A stretch of DNA of 64,000 nt from Algoriphagus iocasae (lineage in GTDB: Bacteria > Bacteroidota > Bacteroidia > Cytophagales > Cyclobacteriaceae): assembly GCF_014206875.1 (NCBI RefSeq), contig NZ_JACIJO010000001.1, forward strand, positions 1,576,680 through 1,640,679, given 5' to 3'. Of this stretch, positions 53,838 through 62,995 are shown piece by piece (the first letter of the stretch is position 1; the number at the start of each line of letters is the position of its first letter). The notes beneath the pieces were generated by a model. That model ran no database searches, was not told the origin of the DNA, and saw only the letters and a list, made by a program, of their open reading frames with translations. Both the position numbers and the translations under genes were made by a program.

Positions 53838-53946
53838 TGATTACCCGCAATGTTACCAGTTTTAAAGAATGAGTTTTGAAAGTCGCGGATAATCGACCAT
53901 CAGCGATAGCCCACTGTCCACAGGACGTTGAGAGATATTTCAAAGT
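53838..53946. repeat. Dispersed intergenic repeat, copy B
   Basis: About 109 bp, 86% identical to copy A over the 84-bp core (53863-53946). It starts 97 bp past the four-helix protein gene, in the 469-bp gap 53742-54210. The rest of the gap is AT-rich, with a poly-A stretch near 54070 and no recognisable promoter or ORF. Confidence 0.75.
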
Positions 53947-54210
53947 AGAAGCAACATCAATCCAATCATTTTAAGTGAACTGACTACAATTTAAAAGTGA
54001 GGTTTCAGTGATTTTTAAGAAAAAGAAGAAAATTTGGTGGATTTCTTAAAAAACATGGGGTTGTTTTAAAAAAAAACTCCTCTTGTTAATAGAATTTGGG
54101 TTTCATTAATTAAAAGAATCATCTTTTATCTTCGTAAGAAGTATTAGGTGATTTTTTTTGAATTCAATATTTTAGGTTTCGGAAAAAGATTAAAACCAAA
54201 AAAATAAGAT

Positions 54211-56802
54211 ATGGGCATTGGTAAATACAGAATATCAATTCATTCAATTCTTTACTTTTTTTTAGTTTGCCCAATTACATTCTTGATTAGTTGCAATTCG
54301 GATAATGATAAAAATGATTCTTATCCCGAATCCTTTGATGATAGAATTACTATTTCTTTGATTGCTTCAAGCCCCGATATTGTCACTCCAATTGGGATTA
54401 CCATAGATAAACAAGATCAAATTTATTTTTTGGAGTCACATACCCATACGCCATTAAGTGAATACCAAGGGCCAAAATTTGATAGGATTATGAAGGGTAT
54501 CGACTCTAATGGAGATGGTATCCCCGAAAGTTGGAAGATTTATGCCGATAGCATTATGGATGGTATGAATTTATTTTCTGGTCCAGACAATCATATTTTT
54601 CTCACTTCAAAAGATGGAGCTTTTAGCTTTTCTGATACTGACCAAGATGGTGTTGCCGATGTGAAAAACACCTTGCTTCGAATGGTAGAGCCCGACAATG
54701 TTTATGATCATGCAGGGATTTTGGGATTGACAATCCAGAATGAATGGATTTATATAAGTCGTGGAAATACAGGGGGCTTGAAGTGGAAAATACAAGGATC
54801 CGATGGAAGAGAATTGAATGGGTATGGTGATGGAGGTAATGTTTTCCGCTGTAAGCTCGATGGTTCGGAATTAGAAGAAGTCGCCACCGGGTTTTGGAAC
54901 CCATTTGATTTGAAATTTGATCATTTAGGTAAATTAATGCTGATAGACAATGATCCTGATAGTAGAGGACCAAACCGGCTCCTTGAAATTGTAAAAGGCG
55001 GGGATTATGGATATCAGTCTATTTATGGAGGAAGCGGAATTCATCCTTTTTTGGCATGGAATGGAGAATTGCCCGGTACTTTACCTTATTCGGCGGGTCT
55101 GGGCGAGGCTCCATCTGGATTGCTTGATGCAGCATTTTCCAATTTACCGAAAGATTATGCTAGGAGCTTATTGGTAAGTATTTGGGAAGAGAATAGTATC
55201 GTAACTGTTCCTCTTCTTGATGGTGAAAATAGGATTTATGGTGAGCCAAAAATTCTTTTCAAGGGTGATAGTACTTTTCACCCGGTAGCTTTTGCCACAA
55301 ATTCCAAAGGTGATATTTATTTAACAGATTGGGTAAAGCGGGCATATCCAAATCATGGCCTGGGTAAAATTTGGAAAATATCTGGACCCCAGAACGAACC
55401 GATTCATGTAGATAGGGTCCTTCACAAGAATGGATTTGATCAGAGGATTGAAAATTTGGATAGTCCTGATAAAATGAAGGCTCTATTGAAAAATGGAGAC
55501 CCATTTGAGCAGGCGGTTGCCAGAGATCAGTTGTTGAAATTGATTTCAAAGGAAGATCTTATTTCTATGTTGGAAGGTTCGGACAAAGAATTGCAAATGC
55601 AAGCATTATTGATGCTTCAAAAAACTGATTTTGAAGTTTCAGATACTATTTTAAAATCATTGCTGAGGGATCAAGACCCTAAAATACAGCAAATGACCAT
55701 GATCTACATTGCTACCAAGGGGAGAGTGGAACTAAAAGGGGAATTGGAGAAAGCACTTCGTGAGAATAAAATCCCAACTTATTTATTTGATACGTTCTTA
55801 GCTACAATAAGCCATTTGGACCCTGAATATGTCAGTAATTATGCTTCAAAAGAGGAAGTCTATAGCAGAGGGTTGAAAAGGAAATTGCCCAAAGATTATG
55901 TGTTTAATCTGGTAAAAGATCCTGCTATCCCTGCCGAAGTGAAGAGTATTGCAATTCCTTATATTGATCAACCTTATGAGCACGTCCAGGATTTATTGGA
56001 GCTCCTTCAAAATGAGCCAATTGTGGTAAAGGCAGCATTACTTCAAACGTTCAAGAAAATACCCAACAAGGAAGCTGAATCAGTGATGTTAGGTTTGGCA
56101 GAAAATGAACAGGTTTTGGATGAAATCCGATCTGATGCTATTATAGCATTAAGCTACAATGGTAATTCTTACTGCCAAAAGATGACAGCTTTATTGAAAG
56201 ATGATTCGGAATTGATACAGGAAACCGCACTCAATTATTTATGCTCATGTAGCGATGACCAAGGAATAGCTTCTTTGGTTAAATCTACAATTAACAAGAA
56301 TGAAAGACTAGAGGCCATTTGGAATAACTGCGGAGGAGAAACCCCATCCACTGTAAATGGAACAGAGAATTTATCCGAATTAATTACTTCAGGAGATCCT
56401 GTACGAGGGAAAATGATTTTTCAATTGCAGAAATCTCAATGTACAAATTGTCATCAGGTGGACGGCTGGGGAGGTATATTGGGTCCTGACTTATCGAACA
56501 TCGGTAGCAGTAAAAATGAAAATCTTTTGGTTAGTGCTATTTTAGAGCCATCGGCAGAAATTTCTCCGGAATGGCAAGGTTGGTATCTAGTTAATGAAGA
56601 AGGAAAAACTGTTTATGGAAGGCAGATTGATGTAGGTTCAAATGAAGTTGAAATCATGATGCAGAATGGAGAGTTTGAAACATTTAAAAATGTCAAAGAA
56701 TTCGGTCCCTCAGAAAAGTCTTTGATGCCTGAAAATCTTATAAATCAATTTACTACAGCAGAGTTTATTGATTTGATTGCCTATTTAAAAACGTTGAACT
56801 AA
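54211..56802 (+). CDS. Lipoprotein dehydrogenase-like protein with propeller, HEAT repeats and cytochrome c domain
   Basis: 863 aa with a lipoprotein signal (ITFLISC, Cys28). The N-terminal half is a six-blade NHL/PQQ-like propeller of the putative membrane-bound dehydrogenase type (ITIDKQDQIYFLESHTHTP, SRGNTGGL, DNDPDSRGPNRLLEI). HEAT-like helical repeats fill the middle (about 410-700), and a c-type heme domain follows with CTNCH at 744-748 and a distal Met near the end (GPSEKSLMPENLI). Such proteins oxidise sugars or alcohols and pass electrons to a heme; the substrate is unknown. It precedes the Tat isomerase by 4 bp, so the two are one operon. Confidence 0.88.
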   Translation: MGIGKYRISIHSILYFFLVCPITFLISCNSDNDKNDSYPESFDDRITISLIASSPDIVTPIGITIDKQDQIYFLESHTHTPLSEYQGPKFDRIMKGIDSNGDGIPESWKIYADSIMDGMNLFSGPDNHIFLTSKDGAFSFSDTDQDGVADVKNTLLRMVEPDNVYDHAGILGLTIQNEWIYISRGNTGGLKWKIQGSDGRELNGYGDGGNVFRCKLDGSELEEVATGFWNPFDLKFDHLGKLMLIDNDPDSRGPNRLLEIVKGGDYGYQSIYGGSGIHPFLAWNGELPGTLPYSAGLGEAPSGLLDAAFSNLPKDYARSLLVSIWEENSIVTVPLLDGENRIYGEPKILFKGDSTFHPVAFATNSKGDIYLTDWVKRAYPNHGLGKIWKISGPQNEPIHVDRVLHKNGFDQRIENLDSPDKMKALLKNGDPFEQAVARDQLLKLISKEDLISMLEGSDKELQMQALLMLQKTDFEVSDTILKSLLRDQDPKIQQMTMIYIATKGRVELKGELEKALRENKIPTYLFDTFLATISHLDPEYVSNYASKEEVYSRGLKRKLPKDYVFNLVKDPAIPAEVKSIAIPYIDQPYEHVQDLLELLQNEPIVVKAALLQTFKKIPNKEAESVMLGLAENEQVLDEIRSDAIIALSYNGNSYCQKMTALLKDDSELIQETALNYLCSCSDDQGIASLVKSTINKNERLEAIWNNCGGETPSTVNGTENLSELITSGDPVRGKMIFQLQKSQCTNCHQVDGWGGILGPDLSNIGSSKNENLLVSAILEPSAEISPEWQGWYLVNEEGKTVYGRQIDVGSNEVEIMMQNGEFETFKNVKEFGPSEKSLMPENLINQFTTAEFIDLIAYLKTLN

Positions 56803-56806
56803 GATT

Positions 56807-57820
56807 ATGAAGAATTCACCGAGAAGGAATTTCCTTAAGAAAACTACATCGTTGATGGCTGTGGCCTCAGGTATTCCAATCTTGGGAAAGGCACAGGATC
56901 TGTCCAAAGAGGCTCCAGATTATGTATCATCAAACATAGAAATACCAGATAATCCACTTGTATTGTTTGATAATTTTCACACAGGAAACAGGAGAAGTTA
57001 TTCCATAAAAGCCAGATTTGAATCAGCAAAAAAGGCTGGATTTGATGGGTTTGAATTCGTTTCGATTGATCCTGATTCCGATTTGTGGAAGGAAGCGATG
57101 GAATTGAAGGAAGTGAGCGACTTTAAAGTTTTTGGATTGCACTGGACTACAAATACTGTAGTAGACAAAAATGCGAATCAGATTGATTCTGCCATAGAGG
57201 GAATTGTAAAAGCTGTGGAAGCCTGCGCTAACAATAGAATTGATTACATGAGTCTTTCCCTAAGTGGAACTGATGAACTTGGTGGTCCTACTATTCAGGA
57301 AAGTGGTTCCGCAAAAGCGGAAGAGAGGCATTGGGAACGGGCATTTAAGATTATTGCAGCTTTTGATGCTGCCTGTAAAAGTTTTGGTGTTACCGGATCA
57401 TTATACCCTCATACCCATTGGCTTTGTGATACACCGGAGTCCCAAGTCAAAATTCTGGAAGGGGCAAATGCCAATTCAATCGGTCCGGCTTTTTGTTCAC
57501 ATCACTGGTATGCAAATAAAGCTGCCGCTGGTTTAGAGGAAGTTTTGGATTACTCCATCATGAAAAAATTAAATTATGTGGTGTTGACAAATGGAAAGTT
57601 CAGCGGTACCAATTTTCCTGCGGTGAGATTTAATGAAGGTGAAATTGATATGGCTTGGGTCTACGCTAATATTATAAAATTCGGCTACAAAGGTCCTATT
57701 TCCTCCCAAGGTTGGGCAATAGGAGGAGATCCTTTTCAATCAAGTAAATTATTTGTGGATACGATGCGTGATTTAAAGAAACGCTTTAGAGATCAGCCTG
57801 ATCTATGGCCACTCATTTAA
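56807..57820 (+). CDS. Tat-exported sugar phosphate isomerase/epimerase-like TIM barrel
   Basis: 337 aa with a twin-arginine signal (SPRRNFLKKTTSLMAVASG). The mature part is an AP-endonuclease-2/xylose-isomerase TIM barrel: the first strand GFDGFEFVSID (about 81), HWTTNT, and a metal-binding set with SLYPHTHWLC and FCSHHWYAN. Family members isomerise or epimerise keto-sugars, or are uncharacterised periplasmic enzymes. It lies 4 bp after the heme dehydrogenase-like gene, suggesting that both act on the same sugar or inositol in the periplasm. It converges on the beta-helix gene with 68 bp between. Confidence 0.88.
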   Translation: MKNSPRRNFLKKTTSLMAVASGIPILGKAQDLSKEAPDYVSSNIEIPDNPLVLFDNFHTGNRRSYSIKARFESAKKAGFDGFEFVSIDPDSDLWKEAMELKEVSDFKVFGLHWTTNTVVDKNANQIDSAIEGIVKAVEACANNRIDYMSLSLSGTDELGGPTIQESGSAKAEERHWERAFKIIAAFDAACKSFGVTGSLYPHTHWLCDTPESQVKILEGANANSIGPAFCSHHWYANKAAAGLEEVLDYSIMKKLNYVVLTNGKFSGTNFPAVRFNEGEIDMAWVYANIIKFGYKGPISSQGWAIGGDPFQSSKLFVDTMRDLKKRFRDQPDLWPLI

Positions 57821-57888
57821 GAAACACTAAATTTTGAAAAGGCTTCGATTGAATAAAAAGATATTTTAGACTTAACCTTCAAAGTTAA

Positions 57889-59250
57889 TTATGCCCCGGG
57901 ATGGGCTCTTTTTTTTAACTTTTCAGGGATGTTTTGTTTCACTATTCTGAAGTCATTGTTTTGAAAATCCTGAAATATTTCCGATCCGACGGTGGGTTCA
58001 TTTACTTTGAAAAGTGGGCCATAGCTGGATGATTCTTCGACAACCATGTTTTTCCCTACCCAATTATTTATCAAGCTCAATTGTTTTTCTTCAAGATTTT
58101 CCTGGTTGTATGGAAACGGAATAGCCAAGTCAAACCCATAGTTTCTTACAGAAATATTGTCTTTTATTACTACATCTTGAAAGTTTGGAGACCTTAAATC
58201 TATCCCTCCCGTGGGTGCAGACCAATGGTTTGGACTGCCATTTCTTACTACGGTATTATTGTAGATTTCTATATTCTTCCGCATTAGGTTATTTCCCCAA
58301 ATACCAAAGTAGATTCCCGAACCTCTATTGTCCCGGATTAGATTGTGATGAAATTTAATTCCGTCAACGATGGAATTTTCGCCTTCTACCGAAATTACGA
58401 AGCCCCATTCATTTTCATAAGCCACATTTTCATACAATTCTATATTCTTCAACTCTCCAAACCAAGCATCCACATAGAGTGCTTGCCTTTTCAGATGATG
58501 TACCACATTATGATGAACTTTTCCATTTTGGCTGACTTCCTTCACGTCGATGCCTTCTTTGTCGCAATGATGAATCTCATTTTGATAGATTTCAAAATTA
58601 GTTGCACCTGCTACTGTCAAAGCTTCATGAGGAGCTTCAGAACCTACTTTTCGCCCCGGTGTGGCCATTTCCATTCTATTTGCACCTGTTATTTCACAAT
58701 CAAAAACTTTCGTATTGTCTGAATACCATAAGCCAATGCCCGAGCCAAACGTATTGTCAATTTTGCAGTTCGAAATTTCAATATGAGCAGTTTCTGGACC
58801 CCGGACAATGATCCCTTGAGAGTGACTGTTTCTTACTTGAATCCCATGAATTCTGAAGTACTGGCTATTTGAAATGAGTACCACTGCATGATGATCTGTG
58901 CTTAAATGCTTTCCCTCAGAATCAAATAGATAATCTTTGCCTTCTAACATTACAGGTAGGTTTTTGTAGTTGCTTAATGTAATCCACTGGTTTTCCGTAC
59001 CTGATTTTTCTATTAAAAGTCCTTTCTCCAATTCATAAACACCTGTTAGCAAATAAACAGTATCTCCCGGGTTAGCTTCCGATAACCCACGTTCTATGGT
59101 ATTAAAGGGCTGGTCCAATGTTCCATTTCCTTGCTGCTCCTGATCTGGTGAAACAAACCAAGACCTCGGGTTTGCCTTTTGACTATTAGAGTGAAATAAA
59201 TGGATTGTTAGAGAAGAAAATAAAATTAGTAGGTATGATTTTGGGGTCAT
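57889..59250 (-). CDS. Secreted right-handed parallel beta-helix protein
   Basis: 453 aa with a signal peptide (cut near NSQKA). DUF1565/NosD-like start SWFVSPDQEQQGNGTLDQPF and then many coils of HGIQVRNSHSQGI, NCKIDNTFGSGIGLWYSDN and HHNLIRDNRGSGIYFG type. Such folds are found in polysaccharide lyases, carbohydrate esterases and inert surface proteins. A lyase role for pectin- or alginate-like chains is possible, but I cannot place catalytic residues. It is convergent with the isomerase and divergent from the FG-GAP gene. Confidence 0.85.
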   Translation of the reverse strand: MTPKSYLLILFSSLTIHLFHSNSQKANPRSWFVSPDQEQQGNGTLDQPFNTIERGLSEANPGDTVYLLTGVYELEKGLLIEKSGTENQWITLSNYKNLPVMLEGKDYLFDSEGKHLSTDHHAVVLISNSQYFRIHGIQVRNSHSQGIIVRGPETAHIEISNCKIDNTFGSGIGLWYSDNTKVFDCEITGANRMEMATPGRKVGSEAPHEALTVAGATNFEIYQNEIHHCDKEGIDVKEVSQNGKVHHNVVHHLKRQALYVDAWFGELKNIELYENVAYENEWGFVISVEGENSIVDGIKFHHNLIRDNRGSGIYFGIWGNNLMRKNIEIYNNTVVRNGSPNHWSAPTGGIDLRSPNFQDVVIKDNISVRNYGFDLAIPFPYNQENLEEKQLSLINNWVGKNMVVEESSSYGPLFKVNEPTVGSEIFQDFQNNDFRIVKQNIPEKLKKRAHPGA

Positions 59251-59419
59251 TTTAGCTTAAGTATGATTCTTTGAAATAGAAGTTTCTCAAGAATAAGAGA
59301 ATGATTTTCCTTTATTAACCCCATTGCTTTAAGTTTTTCTTGTTTGATTTTAGTTACTTAACTCACTCAAACAGGTTTTTTAATACCTATTATGAAATCA
59401 ACAGGCTCACTATATTTTT

Positions 59420-60922
59420 ATGAAGCGATTTTCTGATTATAAGTACTGGCTAGTTGTATTTATTCTCATTTTTTCATGTCAGGAGAAAGATCAGGGAAAT
59501 GTGATTTCACTCTCAGAGGGTGATTTGATTGAGAAAGGAAGAGTCCTATCGGAATCTAAATGTGGATCATGTCATCTATATCCAGAACCTGAAATTCTAG
59601 ACAAACAGACTTGGCTTACAAGTGTATTGCCGGCAATGAAACCGTATATCATTTCTGATGAAAAGGAAGATCAATGGAAATTCTGGTTGCCTAAAAATAA
59701 ATCTAAAAGTTCAGAGAAGGAATATGAGGCAATCGCTACGTTTTATGAAGCAAATGCACCTTCATCCTTAACTGTTTCATCTTTAGATAATCCCTCTCCA
59801 GGGATCCCAGGTTTCAAAGTAGAAACTCCAATACTTGATGAAAAAAGACTTAACCTAAGCACATTTGTTTTATTTGATTCACTAACTAACCGCATTTGGG
59901 TAGGGGATAGATTGAAGATGATCTATGGGATTAATCCTCAGAATTTTATTGTAGAAGAAAAAATAGAAGTTGGAAGTACCCCGGTTCAATTGACTGGGAT
60001 TGATTCTACTACTATTGAAGTGCTAACCATGGGGGAGATGGACCCTTCGGACTATTATAAAGGTGAATTAATTAGCTACGACCTTTCTTCTAAAAGATCA
60101 AGCATACTACTGGATAGCTTAAATAGACCCGTTTATTTCAGGCTCTATGATCAAAATGCTTTAGAAAATAAAAAGTGGCTTGTATCTGAATTTGGCAATC
60201 TTGAAGGAGCATTAAGCATACAATCACCTGATAGTAATGAGCTGTTGGTCAATTTACCCGGTTGTAGGAAATCCATCCAAATTGATTGGGATCTTGATGG
60301 AGATTTGGACATCCTAGCTGGTTTTGGACAAGCTAAAGAATCTCTTTATTGGATTGAAAATAAAGGAGAGGGAAGGTTTGAAAATCATTTGTTGGAAGAG
60401 TTTCATCCTGCATTTGGCTTAAGTGATTTGGCAGTGAAAGATGTTAATAAAGACGGATACCCAGATATCATTTTAGTAAATGGAGACAATGCGGATTTGT
60501 CTCCAATTATCAAACCTTATCATGGTGTCAGGATTTATTTAGGAAGTGGAAATAGACAACTTGAATTAAATTGGTTTTACCCAATTCCGGGAGCCATGAG
60601 TCTCGTGGCTGAAGATTTTGATGAAGATGGAAGCTTAGAAATGGCTGTAGTATCTTTCTTTCCTGATTTTAGAAATGATGAAAGGGTAGATTGGTTATAT
60701 TTTGATTCTTTGGAAGTTGAAAATAAGTCAGTTTTCAGATTGCCTGTTCCTTTGCTTGGAAAATGGTTGACCATATCCTCTGGTGATATTGATCTAGACG
60801 GGGATTTAGATATTCTCACTGGTTCTTTTATGTTTCAGCCTGGAGTGAATTATGCTGAAGAACAAGAGTTTTGGTCTGAAGACTGGTCGCCATTTATTGT
60901 ACTGAGAAATCAATTAAAATAA
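59420..60922 (+). CDS. Lipoprotein with N-terminal heme motif and FG-GAP/VCBS propeller
   Basis: 500 aa with lipobox IFSC (Cys15). A c-type heme motif Cys48-Gly-Ser-Cys51-His52 follows closely (SESKCGSCHLYPEPEIL), and a seven-blade propeller with FG-GAP calcium loops fills the rest: DWDLDGDLDILAGF near 292, DVNKDGYPDIILV near 344, DFDEDGSLEMAVV near 397 and DIDLDGDLDILTG near 455. Heme plus FG-GAP suggests an electron carrier or sensor on a carbohydrate-binding scaffold. Function unknown. It precedes the ECF/FecR/SusC set and may be part of the same uptake region. Confidence 0.85.
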   Translation: MKRFSDYKYWLVVFILIFSCQEKDQGNVISLSEGDLIEKGRVLSESKCGSCHLYPEPEILDKQTWLTSVLPAMKPYIISDEKEDQWKFWLPKNKSKSSEKEYEAIATFYEANAPSSLTVSSLDNPSPGIPGFKVETPILDEKRLNLSTFVLFDSLTNRIWVGDRLKMIYGINPQNFIVEEKIEVGSTPVQLTGIDSTTIEVLTMGEMDPSDYYKGELISYDLSSKRSSILLDSLNRPVYFRLYDQNALENKKWLVSEFGNLEGALSIQSPDSNELLVNLPGCRKSIQIDWDLDGDLDILAGFGQAKESLYWIENKGEGRFENHLLEEFHPAFGLSDLAVKDVNKDGYPDIILVNGDNADLSPIIKPYHGVRIYLGSGNRQLELNWFYPIPGAMSLVAEDFDEDGSLEMAVVSFFPDFRNDERVDWLYFDSLEVENKSVFRLPVPLLGKWLTISSGDIDLDGDLDILTGSFMFQPGVNYAEEQEFWSEDWSPFIVLRNQLK

Positions 60923-61148
60923 AGTTTTAGAAGCCTAATTTTATGAAGAACAATATTTTAATTTGTTATCTCTTCAGACAATTGTAAAAACAGAATTTAA
61001 TTTTATACAAGTTAATATTAAAATTTTTTATTTTGATTTAAGAATCTGATTCCAAATTTAATTGGTGGCATTTCAAAAAAAATAAAATATTTTGGGGTCA
61101 TTTTTTTATTTATTGTCTCTTACACTAAAGGAAGCTAAATACTTTCCA

Positions 61149-61781
61149 ATGTCCAATAACCCCAAAATGACCATTTCTACGGCCCGAATTTCTTTGTTTA
61201 ACAAAGAAGTCGTAAAAATATTTGAAAGTAAATCTGATTTAGAAGTTTGGAATTCTTTCAATAAAGGAGATGAAATGGCTTTCAATTATCTCTATAGAAC
61301 CTACGCAGGAGTATTGTTTCAATTTGGCTGTCAATTTTCTAAAGATCAAATGCTTGTTCAGGATAGCATCCAAAATCTCTTTATATCTCTGAGGAAAAAG
61401 CGAGGGAGTCTAAGTGAAGTTTCTAACATCAAAGGTTATTTACTTAGGTCTATCCAAAGAGAGGTGCTCAGAAACGGAAAAAAAACAAGCTCAAAGATGG
61501 TTTTAGATGATTCTCAAATGGATTCTTTTTTTCAAATAGAGTTATCCCCTGAAACATCATTTATCCAAAGAGAATCTGCAGATCAAAGAAAAATTCAATT
61601 ACAAGAAGCTTTAAAAAAATTGACAGCAAAGCAAAGGCAGGCTATTCTCTTGTTCTATGAAGAAGAACTGAGTTATAAAGAAATCGCTCAAATAATGGAT
61701 TTTAATGAAGTGAAGTCTGCTAGAAAATTGATTTATAGGGCATTGTCCAGTTTAAAAGAATTTATTAAACCTACTATTTAA
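61149..61781 (+). CDS. ECF-type sigma factor of a FecI/FecR/SusC system
   Basis: 210 aa from the ATG at 61149; a TTG at 61092 gives an unlikely 19-residue extension, and an ATG at 61167 is also possible. Region 2 holds DEMAFNYLYRTYAGVLFQFG...DQMLVQDSIQNLFISLR, and region 4 holds LKKLTAKQRQAILLFYEEELSYKEIAQIMD. It lies 6 bp before fecR and is the FecI-like partner. When the STN domain of the SusC receptor downstream binds substrate, FecR is expected to release this factor, which then activates susC. Typical of glycan-uptake loci of Bacteroidota. Confidence 0.9.
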   Translation: MSNNPKMTISTARISLFNKEVVKIFESKSDLEVWNSFNKGDEMAFNYLYRTYAGVLFQFGCQFSKDQMLVQDSIQNLFISLRKKRGSLSEVSNIKGYLLRSIQREVLRNGKKTSSKMVLDDSQMDSFFQIELSPETSFIQRESADQRKIQLQEALKKLTAKQRQAILLFYEEELSYKEIAQIMDFNEVKSARKLIYRALSSLKEFIKPTI

Positions 61782-61787
61782 ATTCCT

Positions 61788-62837
61788 ATGGAATTTGAGA
61801 GAAACCATATGAAATACGAGGATTATAAACTTGAACACTTTCTATGTGATGAGTTTTTTGTCAAGTGGGTAAAGAACCCTGATGAAAACACCAAACACTT
61901 TTGGGAAAAGTGGCTTGTAGCAAATCCTCAAAAAAGAGAAATAGTATTTGAAGCTGCACAGTTTATAAAAAGCATCACCTACCAAGAGAGGCCTGAATTA
62001 TCAAATGAAGCATATCTCGAACTGTTTGAGAATATTATCCGATTTGAGGAGGGTGAATTAAGCGCTAAAAAGAAGACTACACGGGAGGGGAGTTGGTTCT
62101 CTTTTTTTTCTCTTCGAAAAATAGCAGCTGTATTGCTATGCTGTTTTTGTACCTGGGTGATCTGGGATATTTTCAAAAGTTATGATAAAGAGCTAAAAAC
62201 AGAGACGCATTTGATTACCAAATCCAATCCAAAAGGTATTAAATCAAGTATTGGTCTATCTGATGGAACTATCATCCACTTAAACTCAGATTCAGAATTG
62301 ATATATCCGAGTGAGTTTTCTGACAGTTTAAGATTGGTCACACTTAAAGGAGAAGCTTTTTTTGAAGTCAGCAAAGAAAGTAGGCCATTTAAAGTTCAGA
62401 TGGATCAGGCTGTTGTAGAGGTATTGGGTACTGAGTTTAATGTCAATCAATCTTCCAACAATCAATTTGCTGTTGCCCTGATTTCAGGCAAAGTAAAGGT
62501 GAATGATAATCTGGGGAATCAAGTTGTACTGGATCCTTCGGAAATGCTGGTTATGGAAAAAGACGGCAATTTTTACAAGTCAACATTTGACTCTCTGGAA
62601 ATAGTGGGTTGGAAGGATAAGAATTTGATTTTTAATGAAGATGATTTCTCAGAAGTGAAATCAAAGCTTGAAAACTGGTACGGGATAGAGATTTCCATAA
62701 AGGGACAAGTAAGTAAAAAATGGGCTTATACGGGCCAATATCACGATGAAATATTAACAAACGTTTTGGAAGGGATTAAACAAACTTCCAGAATTCAATA
62801 CAAGATTAACGGAAAGAGAGTGGAAATAACATTATAA
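61788..62837 (+). CDS. FecR-family anti-sigma factor
   Basis: 349 aa. The N-terminal cytoplasmic part (1-105) with LVANPQKREIVFEAAQFI binds the sigma factor; one transmembrane helix follows (about 109-127, IAAVLLCCFCTWVIWDIF); the periplasmic FecR domain (about 150-245) has SIGLSDGTIIHLNSDSEL and LKGEAFFEVSKESRPF; and the C-terminal DUF4974-type domain ends at RVEITL. It is the middle gene of the sigma/FecR/SusC set and should receive the signal from the STN domain of SusC at the periplasmic face. Confidence 0.93.
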   Translation: MEFERNHMKYEDYKLEHFLCDEFFVKWVKNPDENTKHFWEKWLVANPQKREIVFEAAQFIKSITYQERPELSNEAYLELFENIIRFEEGELSAKKKTTREGSWFSFFSLRKIAAVLLCCFCTWVIWDIFKSYDKELKTETHLITKSNPKGIKSSIGLSDGTIIHLNSDSELIYPSEFSDSLRLVTLKGEAFFEVSKESRPFKVQMDQAVVEVLGTEFNVNQSSNNQFAVALISGKVKVNDNLGNQVVLDPSEMLVMEKDGNFYKSTFDSLEIVGWKDKNLIFNEDDFSEVKSKLENWYGIEISIKGQVSKKWAYTGQYHDEILTNVLEGIKQTSRIQYKINGKRVEITL

Positions 62838-62883
62838 CCCAAAATACTAAACCTATGAAATATCTTAATAGCCCCTAAATAAA

Positions 62884-62957
62884 GGCAGTAGAAGCTCTAA
62901 AAGAGCTTCCAACTGCCTAATTATTTTGCCTGAAGGAGCGCTAACCATTCCAGGCAA
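62884..62957. repeat. Two successive hairpins in the fecR-susC gap
   Basis: First stem: GGCAGT-GAAGCTCT against AGAGCTTC-ACTGCC (62884-62917) with a small bulge and AAA loop, followed by TAATTATTTT, like an attenuator or partial terminator. Second stem: TTGCCTG/CAGGCAA (62926-62932 and 62951-62957). Together they may lower readthrough from sigma/fecR into susC or form a leader for susC. Confidence 0.55.
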
Positions 62958-62995
62958 ATGTTCAAGTTTTTGACCACTTAAACCATAACAATTAT

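Noticed and set aside
61092..61148. TTG-started extension of the third ECF sigma factor
   Set aside because: Family members begin close to the ATG at 61149 or 61167; the extension is a hydrophobic stretch with no match to region 1/2.
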